A stretch of 64,000 nt of DNA from Timema cristinae (Eukaryota; Arthropoda; Insecta; Phasmatodea; Timematidae): contig JBCFYV010000001.1 of assembly GCA_039000515.1 (NCBI GenBank), positions 66,746,789 through 66,810,788 on the forward strand. Reading direction: 5' to 3'. A program made the translations under genes and the position numbers. How positions within the stretch are numbered: position 1 is the first letter of the stretch; each line of letters starts with the position of its first letter. This document shows, in pieces, positions 48,870 through 57,932 of the stretch. A model generated the notes under the pieces. It saw only the letters and a program-made list of their open reading frames with translations. It did no database searches and was not told the origin of the DNA.

Positions 48870-50079
48870 ACTCTTGCACAGCCTTAAGTGGCACCCACTG
48901 TATTTCACTTTTGCTTTATACCAACATACCCCAAACTCAAGAATTTCTGCTATGGAACATTTTCTAAACAAACAACCACCCAATTCTAATTCATTCACCG
49001 CCTTTCTAGTAGAATCCGCTCGTCTCACACTTGAAAAGAACGATTTCTGCTTCCTGGACAGACAGTACCTTCAAATCAAAGGGACAGCAATGGATACACG
49101 TATGGCCCCCTCCTACCCTAACCTCTTCACAATGAAACAAGAGACCAAAATTTTGCAATCCAAACCCTTACAACCGCTCTGTTGGATGAGGTTTATTAAC
49201 ATCTTCATGATTTGGACAGATTCTGAAACTTATTTATTACAGTTCCTGAACAGGTTAGATAACCATAGCAACCTCAGAGTCAACTGGAACATTTCCCAAC
49301 ACCATGCCATATTCTTGGATCTAGAACTAAACCTTCATGAGGGGTACATAAACACCACAGTCCAAACCAACAATACCTTTGTTTCCAAAACAATCAGCCT
49401 CTTCGTATAAAACGGTCTCCACCCTATAACCTGGCTACCAGACTCAAACGTATATGTTCTGAGGAAGAAGACCTTAACAAAAATTGTTGACAACTATTAA
49501 AGGCTTTCACAGCCCGAGGATACCCTAAACACATAGTCAACAGTCAAATAAACAGAGCCCTATCTAATAAAGAGCCTATCAAGAAACAACCTTCTAATGA
49601 CATATTGCTCACCACCCAGTATTATGAAGGACTAGACAAACTCAGATTTATCCTGAACACAGACTAGAATATCGTAAAATCTTCTCTTCAGTACTCCAAG
49701 AATCACATTTAAACGCCCCCCCCCCCCCCCTCCTCCCAATCTCCGCAACATTCTGGTTCACCCTAAATTGCTCGACCCACCAACACATAACATCAGGCCA
49801 AAGGTTCCTACCCTTCCAACAAACTGAGAGTACTTCAAAATTCACCAACCTTCCACCTCATTCAACAGCGGACTCACACAGATGGAATACCCCATGAAAG
49901 GCCACTATGGCTGCTCCACAGAAAATCTTATATACCAGCTACACTACTACTACTGCATTGCTGAATACACTGGGCTCACCACAGGAACACTCTGACAACA
50001 AATGAATGGTAATTGGTTAAACACCAACCACAACGACCCTGACAAACCAGTAGCATGTCAGATTTTGACTCATGCTATA
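48870..50079 (+). pseudogene. Penelope-like element, RT and GIY-YIG pieces
   Basis: The 178-codon frame 48874-49410 matches Penelope-like reverse transcriptases. It reads AMEHFLNKQPPNSNSF, FLVESARLTLEKNDFCFLDR, QIKGTAMDTRMAPSYPNLF and MRFINIFMIWTDSE, where the family has RFIDDI-L-W and the catalytic Asp pair is changed to Asn-Ile. HAIFLDLELNLHEG follows. After that, broken pieces give RLKRICSEEEDLNKN and AFTARGYPKHIV (about 49440-49535). The C-terminal GIY-YIG endonuclease region reads LIYQLHYYYCIAEYTGLTTG, then MNGNWLNTNHNDPDKPVACQ (about 49927-50060). The changed active site, several frameshifts and a stop show that it is dead. Its C-terminus is interrupted at 50080 and resumes after 54937. 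Confidence 0.88.
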
Positions 50080-50101
50080 TTATTATTATTATCATCATCA
50101 T
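50080..50101 (-). mobile_element. Tail fragment of the split SINE
   Basis: T then (ATT)n and (ATC)n directly follow the target duplication ACTCATGCTATA (50068-50079). This is the outer part of the (TAA)n tail of the minus-strand SINE whose body lies at 54649-54925. The LINE at 50102 separates the two. Confidence 0.75.
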
Positions 50102-50224
50102 CATTCAGTTGGCGCTTGCCGTGAGTGGACGTGTTTTTATGGAGCTCCGCAAGTGACCTCATTCCGTGTGCTGAGTGTTGTGTTCTGTGAGAGTTTGCCT
50201 ATCCTTAGGCCTGGTGCGTTCAAT

Positions 50225-51142
50225 ATGCCGGGCGGTGAGGACAATTGTGCGAAATGCTCCCGTGCTTTCTTTGGCCAACAAAGATTCATTTGGTGTTCTG
50301 GCCCTTGCAAAGCAAGGTTTCATCTTGACTGCCTCAAAATTAATGATGCAGAATACGAGTTATTTATGAAAAGTGGGGTATCTACTTTTAAGTGTGACCC
50401 GTGTATTAAAAAGGCTAAAGCTTCATTTGGGGACGCCACCCTTACAAAATCTACATCGGAACCCGCTCTCCCAGAGTGGCCGCAGAAGCTGCCTCAGGTC
50501 AAGAAGTCTTTTGAGGAGTTACTCAAAGCTCCATCAGCTGATCGAGAAGCAGTCACTATTCAGCTGTTAAATTCCCTGATTAGTATGGTATACAATCTCT
50601 CTACTCAGGTAAAAGATCTGAGCAGCGATAACGTTGTGCTTAGATCTCAAATTTCGGAGCTTTTAGCTTTCAGGACCCCGGTTTGCTTGGTTTCAGTCGG
50701 AACTCAATGCTCCTTATCTTCACAATCTTCTATTCCAACTGAATCTTACCCTTCTACATCTCACCTATCTAAACCTCCGAACTCACCCAAATTAACATTT
50801 AGCCAAGCTTTAACTTCTAATAAAAAAAGCTCTGTTGTTGACTCTAAGCCTGTTGTGAAATCACCAGCAGGGCACAGACTGCGTCAGCAAGCGCTGATGA
50901 CGATTTTACGTTGGTGTCACGTCGTAAAAACAGTTAACAAAGTTTTCAAAAAAAAATCTCTATTTGTTACTCGCTTTTCTCCCGAAGTATCTTCCCTGGC
51001 TATTCAATCTTATCTGACTAAAGAACTCAATCTTGATTACCTTGTCTGCTCAAAATTGAAAACTAAATTTAATTCATATTCCTCCTTCCATATCTCCGTC
51101 AAAGAAGATGATTTTCCCATTATAAACAATGGTGACATTTAG
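50225..51142 (+). CDS. LINE ORF1, PHD-finger protein (305 aa, cut short)
   Basis: ATG at 50225 follows a 5' leader of about 120 bp. Residues 8-63 form a PHD-like zinc finger with CAKC, then IWCSGPCKARFHLDC, then FKCDPC. The middle (about 140-170) is a likely coiled coil (LLNSLISMVYNLSTQVKDLS). A Ser/Pro-rich linker follows, and the C-terminus reads SLFVTRFSPEVSSLAIQSYL and SSFHISVKEDDF, the folded domain found in ORF1 proteins of this LINE group. In that family this protein binds RNA and packages the element. The stop TAG at 51140 falls where a Trp would be expected: the text after it, PSGCLIAPNYGRLLP, continues the usual ending. So this is probably a nonsense mutation. Confidence 0.85.
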   Translation: MPGGEDNCAKCSRAFFGQQRFIWCSGPCKARFHLDCLKINDAEYELFMKSGVSTFKCDPCIKKAKASFGDATLTKSTSEPALPEWPQKLPQVKKSFEELLKAPSADREAVTIQLLNSLISMVYNLSTQVKDLSSDNVVLRSQISELLAFRTPVCLVSVGTQCSLSSQSSIPTESYPSTSHLSKPPNSPKLTFSQALTSNKKSSVVDSKPVVKSPAGHRLRQQALMTILRWCHVVKTVNKVFKKKSLFVTRFSPEVSSLAIQSYLTKELNLDYLVCSKLKTKFNSYSSFHISVKEDDFPIINNGDI

Positions 51143-51359
51143 CCATCTGGTTGTCTCATTGCACCTAACTATGGGAGGTTGCTGCCAGAGCAGATAGTCT
51201 GTGAGGAATCTCCCTGTGTGTCTGCCCCTGTAAACGCTGCTGTTGCATCTGACCTTGGCCCACAAGAGGATTCAACTAGAACCCCACTCGTGACCATCAA
51301 TGGAGGTCTGGAGGCTAACTCCCAACCCATCTCCCAATGAATAATAGTGATATTTTACT

Positions 51360-52158
51360 ATATTAACAAAATGTTCGAGGTCTGCGAACTAAAGCTAGGC
51401 AATTATTTTCTAATGTTTGTTTGAATGAATTCTCTATTATTTGTTTGGTTGAAACTTGGCTCTCTAGTGAGTTTGTTAATGAGAATTATTTTCCCCCTAT
51501 AATGTTTATAGAGCCGATAGGTTATATGATGAAGCCACTATCTCAAGGGGTGGTGGTGTTCTCATTTCTGTCATTGATACTATTTCTGGTGTAGTCAAGA
51601 GAACTGACCTAGAGAATAATATGGAATGTGTCTGGATTGAGATCCCCCATATGATCGCCAAAAACTGTTAATTGGGAACATATATCTTGCTCCCCAAATA
51701 ACAGTCGAAGCATTTAACAATTACTTTATTTTTCTTGAGGGTGTGTTGGCTAACTACCCCTATAGAATAATACTACTCGGAGATTTTAACTGCCCAAAAT
51801 TGATTGGAAATATCATCATTGTCTGAACATTTCGCATTTCTACATTAAATTAAAAGCTACTCAACTTCTTGCTTCGACTAACATAATGGGATTAGAACAA
51901 CTTAATGAAGCTGATAATGACACTAACCTCCTTGACCTTGTTTTGCTAATTTTCACCACCCCTCTATTACTCAAAGCTCTCATTCACTAGTAAATATTGA
52001 TTTAGCTCATCCCCCTTATTGATTTCACTAGATGTACCTATTGCTACTAAAATTAATTATACCCCTAATACATATATTGACTATGCACATGGTGATTACC
52101 TTAATCTCTACAATGACCTGGTTACAGCTGATTGGTCTTGTGTTTATTCTACTACGGA

Positions 52159-52193
<35 letters not shown>

Positions 52194-54351
52194 GCACCGC
52201 GTCTTACTACCCGTTCAGGCTATACGCACTTACGCTAATGTGTAATGGTAGGGTGATTGTGAGATGAAATGAAGGACCTACAGTTTAACGTGGAATCCGA
52301 ACCACGGTGGAGGCCTGGCATTACTACGGATGTTAATTTGGCTATAGATAATTTTACCAAGTTAGTCAAAAGGAAAATCAAAACGAATATTCCTCAAATT
52401 AATATTCTTAATTCGTCCAAATATCCTAATTGGTTTTCTTCTTCACTTAAATACTATATTAGGGAAAAAAAAATATTTCAAAAAGTTTAAATTAACAATA
52501 ATAGTGTATTCTATTCACAATTTTCTCACTTTCGTAAATTAGTTAAAACTACTTTGATTATAGACAGAGCCAACTGGATGAACTCAATTGAAAATAGTAT
52601 TAAATGCAAACCTAAAGATATTTGGAAATTTGTTAAAAATAATCGCATGAATAAAGTTTTCCCATCCAACCTAGAAATTATCTATAGTGGATCCTTTATT
52701 AATTGCTAATGAGTTTGGGACCTACTAAGATTCCGTTTATAATTCAGCTTTTCCTGTATACTTTCATTCCGTTTATAATTCAGCTATTCCTGTCTTACCC
52801 TGCCCCATTATTGAAACTAGGTGCCCTTGTATCCTTGCCACATCACACCCTTGGATGTTGCTAATGCTATAAAAAAATTGAGTTCTTCTAGATGTGCCGG
52901 GACAGATGGAATTCCAAGTTTTATTGTTAAAGGCTGTGCCAGCATTTTCAGCCCTTTGTTAGCCTATATCTTTAACACTAGTCTATCAAATGAAACTTTT
53001 CCTCTTACATGGAAACAATCTGTTGTCATACCTATCTTTAAAAAAGGGGTAAAAACAAATGTTTGTAATTATAGACCAATTTCTCTCTTAAACACTTTCT
53101 CCAAAGTATTCGAAAAAATCATACTTGAGCATACTTTCCACCACCTTAAAAATAAACTTTCAATAATCAACATGGCTTTATAAAAAACAAATCTACTGTC
53201 ACTAATTTAGTAGAATTTCTTGGGCATATGGCCCCTCAAGTCTCTACCCAAGGTCAGGTTGATGCTATTTATTTTGACCAAAGTAAGGCATTTGATTTAT
53301 GTCAGCATAATTATTATTCTCTCTAAACTTGGTAATTTTGGACTTTCTCACTCTTATGTAAATTGGTTCAGCAGTTATTTGCATGAAAGATCATTCATAA
53401 TTAAAATTGATTCACACACCTCTAATACATTTTTAGCACCCTGTGGCATACCTCAGGGGTCTAATATAGGTCCTCTTCTCTTTAATGTGTTTATTGATGA
53501 CATTGGTAAATATTTGAACTCTTCTAGTTATTTAATCTTTGCTGATGATGTAAAATTATTTAAAACTATCAAATCAATTGCAGATTGTATAGATTTACAA
53601 AATGATGTAAATGGTATTTTCAATGGTCTTTGGAAAATGGAATGTCTATCAATAAATCTAAGACCAAATCTATAACGTTTACTAGGAAAACTGATCCTTT
53701 CTTTTTTACTTATAAATTGGGCAGTGATAACATAGTTCGTACACTTTGTATTAATGATCTTGGTGTCCTCCTGGATAACAAACTTTATTTCCACTATCAT
53801 GTTGATCATGTCATTTCCCAGTCATTGAAATTACTTGGGCTTATTAAATTTATTACTTCATCATTTAAGAAAGTTGACTGTTTTTATTGTTGTATTACGC
53901 CCTGGTTAGATCTAAGTTAGAATATGCTACTGTTGCTTGGAATTCCATCACCTTAACTGACTCTCTTAGGTTGGAAAACGTTCAAAGAAAATTTGTCGCT
54001 GCATGCTATGATAAATACTTTAGTAACCGGATTTATTATGATTATGACAGAATTCGAAACCTATTAGGGCTCCAAACTCTCTTCTCGCTTAGATTTTATT
54101 GTGATGCCCTTTTTGTATTTAATATTTTCAATAACAAAATTTCTTGCAAATTTGCCCTTGATCAGGTAGGCGTTCATATCCCTTCTCGGGCTTCTCGTAA
54201 TCCTAAATTGTTTTTTCTCGAAAGCTCTTATAAGATGAGCTCTATAGGTCGTTGTATCCATAGCGCCAATTCTAGATTTGTCGAATTCGACTTTTATCAT
54301 AAAAGGAAAACTAAACTCAGAGAGTTATTTAAGGTTATCCCATATCAATAA
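51360..54351 (+). pseudogene. LINE ORF2, endonuclease and reverse transcriptase
   Basis: The endonuclease part reads NVRGLRTKARQLFSNVCLNE and LVETWLSS (51370-51465), then SRGGGVLISV (51543-51572) and ILLGDFNCPKIDW (about 51772-51810). The RT part reads SSRCAGTDGIPSFIVKGC (52884-52937), PLTWKQSVVIPIFKKG (52999-53050), NYRPISLLNTFSKVFEKII (53070-53126) and GIPQGSNIGPLLFNVFIDDI (53445-53505). LIFADDVKLFK (53536-53568) holds the catalytic F-A-D-D. The C-terminus reads LVRSKLEYATVAWNS (53903-53947). At least four frameshifts and an inserted SINE at 52164-52321 break the frame. Removing the SINE and one target copy would rejoin the text YSTTDV to NLAIDNF in one frame. Confidence 0.88.
52164..52321 (-). 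mobile_element. SINE inserted in LINE ORF2
   Basis: This is the same truncated SINE form as at 45.3 kb. On the minus strand it runs from ATGCCAGGCC through AACTGTAGGTCCTTCATTTC and CCTGAACGGGTAGTAAGACG to a (TAA)n tail. TACTACGGATGTTA flanks it on both sides (52150-52163 and 52322-52335), a 14-bp duplication of LINE sequence. This is the youngest event that can be ordered in the stack. Confidence 0.95.
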
Positions 54352-54648
54352 TTTATCATGTAGAGGTTTTGCCTATATTATTTAAACTTACAATATTCTG
54401 ATCTATTTTTTGCATAATGTTACTGCTTACTATTTAGTTATTTGTTTTTAATGTTACTTTTTATTCATCTCGTAACTATTCATCAGTATATAACATTATT
54501 TATCAATTTTTTGTCTATAATTTTTTCGTGTGTAAATATATGTATTGTAAGGTATGTACGTGTGTACTTTTCAGTGCTGGCCTGTTATAGGTCTTACGAC
54601 TGTTGGCTAGCACTACAATAAAGGAATATAATATAATTGAAATTGAAA

Positions 54649-54925
54649 TTATTATTATTAGCACCGCATCTTACTACCCGTTCAGGTTATACGCACTTAC
54701 ACTAATGTGTAATGGTAGGGTGATTGTGAGATGAAATGGAGGACCTACAGTTTAACGTGGAATCCGAACCACGGTGAGGCCTGGCATTCCCACATTCACA
54801 AGATGTCTTGTCAGAGGTGAAGGAAGGGTTTGGTAATCAGATAAATCTGTGTCGGGACCGAGGATTGAACCCCGTACCCCATCACAGAAGTCCGACACCT
54901 TACCCTAGACCACCAGGTCACCCTA
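54649..54925 (-). mobile_element. Full-length tRNA-derived SINE, split by the LINE
   Basis: On the minus strand the head is GGGTGACCTGGTGGTCTAGG then GTAAGGTGTCGG, with an A-box-like TGGTCTAGGGTAAGG. The B box is GGGGTTCAATCCTCGG (54874-54859). Then come the CAAACCCTTCCTTCACCTCT and CCACGTTAAACTGTAGGTCC body, GGGTAGTAAGATGCGGTGCT and the (TAA)n tail. The 12-bp target duplication ACTCATGCTATA lies at 54926-54937 on this side and at 50068-50079 beyond the LINE. So the LINE must have landed in the tail of a SINE that already sat in the Penelope-like element. Confidence 0.92.
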
Positions 54926-54948
54926 ACTCATGCTATAGAACTACAGTT
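54926..54948 (+). other. Penelope-like element resumes after the insertion
   Basis: The second copy of the 12-bp duplication is followed by GAACTACAGTT. In frame with the left part this gives ILTHAIELQFSS. Only a few codons remain before the MITE at 54949. Confidence 0.55.
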
Positions 54949-55162
54949 CAGTAGCTCCATAGCTTCTATTGTGCTGACTGACAGCTCACAGCTGAAGCTT
55001 TGAAAAGCTACCAGACCAAATTATGTATCCCTACGTCGAACCATATAATCTGCAAGAACATGTATTTAGCAGCTGTCACTTCTGACAGTCAAAATTTAGG
55101 TATATACCTAAAGGTTGCCTGTCAAAAGTCAGCTGTGAACCAAAGAAGCCATGGGGCTACTG
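54949..55162. mobile_element. Second copy of the TA-type MITE
   Basis: This is 214 bp and about 85-90 per cent alike by eye to 11476-11703 over its whole length, including GTATCCCTACGTCGAACCAT and CAGCTGTCACTTCTGACAGT. It begins CAGTAGCTCC and ends GGGGCTACTG followed by TA. The right terminal repeat has lost about 13 bases (GTCAGTCAGCACC), and the left flank is TT rather than TA. Confidence 0.82.
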
Positions 55163-55164
55163 TA

Positions 55165-55920
55165 GATTGATAAGAGCCCTCCCCATTAATTGTAATGCTT
55201 CCCAGATCCGTAGCTGGAAACTTGCGCACCAATATACAAAACCAAACCATGAACCATGTAATCTTTGTCTAGATCCAAAGAGGTTTGTATTCCTCCAAGT
55301 CCAAAGACTTCTCGTCACTAAATATGGCTGTTAGTGTAGTCTTAAAATAAATGTTAAAGTTTTTATAAATGTTTTATTAATAGAACTTAGCTTCAAAATA
55401 ATTACATAAATAATGTACTAATATTGTTCTTGTAAAGTACCCAGAAAGAGGCCGCTTCTAATTTTATTGCTAGTTTACAAACAACATATTTAGAAATCTT
55501 TGTATTTGCTATCATTTTCATTATAAATTTAAAATAAAGTAGCCTTGACTTTGAAAGTAAATTCTTCTCGGGATATGTCGAAAAGAGCACAATTGATTAC
55601 ATTTATGGTGACATCGCCATAATCTGCCACCAGTTTGCGCCTTGTTTAGAGAATACGGAAACAGAGCAAATAATAAGGCACATCTTGGGTACAAATTTGT
55701 GCCATTTCTTGACTTGCGCTGAAACAGATTTGCACTTTTTAGGGAATCCATGCCCTGGAGTGCGAGTGTTGTGGTATTTGTGCTGACCATTTACTATCTC
55801 TCAGCACGGTCACAATGGCATTAATTTTGTGTTCTACATGCACAACAAACTTATTTGTGTTTTCCATTTCCATTTCTCCATAAAGCTGTGAAATGAAAAA
55901 CCAACACACACACAAGTAGA
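55165..55920. other. Intron, nothing recognised
   Basis: A+T-rich sequence with chance frames. The stretch from 55560 to 55860 is richer in G+C and could be an unrecognised element. Confidence 0.4.
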
Positions 55921-57502
55921 TATAATAGAAATAAATGAGTCATCACCAGACACACTAGTATATAGAAGAGTAAGCAATGAGTCATCACCAGACACACTAG
56001 TATATAGAAGAGAAATAAATGAGTCATCACCAGACACTCGTATATAGAAGAGTAATAAATGAGTCATCACCAGACACACTCGTATATAGAAGAGTAAAAA
56101 TAGATCATCACTAGACACACTGTATATAAAGAGTAATAATGAGTCATCACCGACACACTCGTATATAGAAGAGTAATAAATGATCATACAGACACATATT
56201 ATATAGAAGAGTAAGCAATGAGTCATCACCTAACACACTAGCATATAGAAAGTAATAAATGATCATCAAGAACTACTCATATATAGAAAGTAATAAATGA
56301 GTCATCACCAGAACATAGTATATAGAAGAGAAATAAATGAGTCATCAACCAACAAGCTCGTATATAGAAGAGTAATTAAATGAGTCAATCACCAACAATT
56401 ATAAGAAGAGTAATAAATGAGTCATCACCAGACACATCGTTATATAGAAAGTATAAATAGTCATCACAGACACACTCGTATATAGAAGAGTAATAATGAT
56501 CATCACGCACATATTATAAAGAAGAGTAAGCAATGAGTCATCACCAGACACACTAGCATATAGAAGATAATAATGAGTCACACCAGACCACTCGTATATA
56601 GAAGAGTAATAAGAGTCATCACCAGACACACTAGTAATAGAAGATAATAAATGAGTCATCACAGACATCGTATATGAAGAGTAATAAATGAGTCATCACC
56701 ATACACACTCGTATATAGAGAGTAATAAATGAGTCATCACAACAACTCATATATAGAAGAAATAATGAGTCATCACCAGACACACTTCGTATATAGAAGA
56801 GTAATAAATGAGTCATACAGTCACACTCGTTATAGAAGAGTAATAAATGAGTCTCACCAACACACTAGCATATAGAAGTAATAAATGATCATCACCGACA
56901 CTCGTATATAGAATAATAAATGATCATCACCACACACTACATATATAGAAGAGTATAAATGAGTCATCACAGACACACCGTATAGAAGAGTAATAAATGA
57001 GTCATCACCAGACACACTATTATATAGAAGAGTAATAAATAGATCATCACCAACAACTTGTAATAGAGAGTAATAAATGAGTCATCATCCAGGACACACT
57101 ACATAATAAGAGTAATAAATAGTCTCACAGACACATTCTTATATAGAAGATGTAAAAATGAGTCATCACCAGACACCTTGTATAGAAGAGTAATAAATGT
57201 CATTACCAGACACACTCGTATATAGAAGTGTAATAAATGAGTCTACCCAGACACTCACTAGCATATAGAAGAGTAAGCAATGAGTCATCACCAGACACAC
57301 TAGCATATGAAGAGTTAATAAATGATCATCACCAGACATACTAGCATATAGAAGTATAAATGAGTCATCACCATTCACACATAAGCTATAGAAGATAATA
57401 AATGAGTCATCACCAGACACACTCGTATATAGAAGAGTAATAAATGAGTCATCACCAGACATACTCGTATATAGAAGTAGTAATAAATGAGTCATCACCA
57501 GA
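55921..57502. repeat. 42-bp minisatellite, about 38 copies
   Basis: The unit is GAGTCATCACCAGACACACT then CGTATATAGAAGAGTAATAA then AT, 42 bp. Variants are CTCGTATA, CTAGTATA and CTAGCATA, and GTAATAAAT or GTAAGCAAT. As 42 is divisible by three, the minus strand gives repeating open frames that are not genes. Many units between 56090 and 57130 lack single bases. The array ends about 230 bp before DSCC1 exon C. Confidence 0.96.
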
Positions 57503-57735
57503 TAGAATACATCACAAAAATAGCCTATACAACAATCTATAAATTGATTAACCTACAAAACGTTTGTGCTCAATTCTAAGTTAGACTTCTCTGTCTGAAA
57601 TGTAGCTGGGCCCCTCTGAAGGTGTAACCAATGTCATCATAAATGAATACTAATCGTGCATTTTTTTATCTTATTTATTTTCAATAACTGTGTTGCTCTG
57701 TGTAACTATAAAAATGTTTTTTTCTTTTTCCTCAG
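57503..57735. other. Intron end with exon C splice site
   Basis: Ends in TTTTTTTCTTTTTCCTCAG (57717-57735), a strong polypyrimidine tract and acceptor. Confidence 0.75.
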
Positions 57736-57932
57736 GTGATCCAATGTATTCTCTAGTTGAGCACAAAATCTGTAGATTTTTTGCTGAAGTCCTGTTGAAA
57801 CCTGCTAGTAAGTTCAACTTGGGAGAGTTCTTCATGTCTTGGCAACAAAGTGTGCCTGAAGGTACTAAGCAACTTATTGACATATTATCTGATCTAGAGA
57901 TTTTAACATACAGGGATGTCACTAACATTTAA
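57736..57932 (+). CDS. DSCC1: DSCC1 exon C (C-terminal half)
   Basis: The exon follows a strong acceptor and starts GT-GAT-CCA, so it needs one base carried over from the exon before it. It reads LVEHKICRFFAEVLLKPASK, then FNLGEFFMSWQQSVPEGTKQ. The vertebrate form is DADKICRAAARMLLQNAVK, FNLAEFQEVWQQSVPEGM. This is the region leading into the C-terminal winged-helix part of DCC1, which contacts CTF18 and DNA. The frame ends with TAA at 57930, only about 15 codons past the conserved block, while the vertebrate protein continues for about 100 residues. No good GT donor is visible before the stop, so the 3' limit is uncertain. Confidence 0.88.

Larger units (their letters stand above)
50102..54648 (+). 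mobile_element. Jockey/CR1-like LINE, near full length
   Basis: This is a roughly 4.4-kb non-LTR retrotransposon (4.5 kb with the inserted SINE). It starts near CATTCAGTTGGCGCTTGCCG, has ORF1 with a PHD-type finger and ORF2 with endonuclease and reverse transcriptase. It ends in a short 3' untranslated part (GGCTAGCACTACAATAAAGG) with a tail of ATTGAA repeats (54630-54648). It is inserted in the (TAA)n tail of a SINE. A younger SINE (52164-52321) sits inside ORF2. The clade is uncertain: the RT motifs fit the Jockey/CR1 group. Confidence 0.88.

Noticed and set aside
55834..57498. Repeated SGDDSFITLLYTSV minus-strand frames
   Set aside because: Translation of the 42-bp minisatellite. It looks like a repeated protein only because 42 is a multiple of three.
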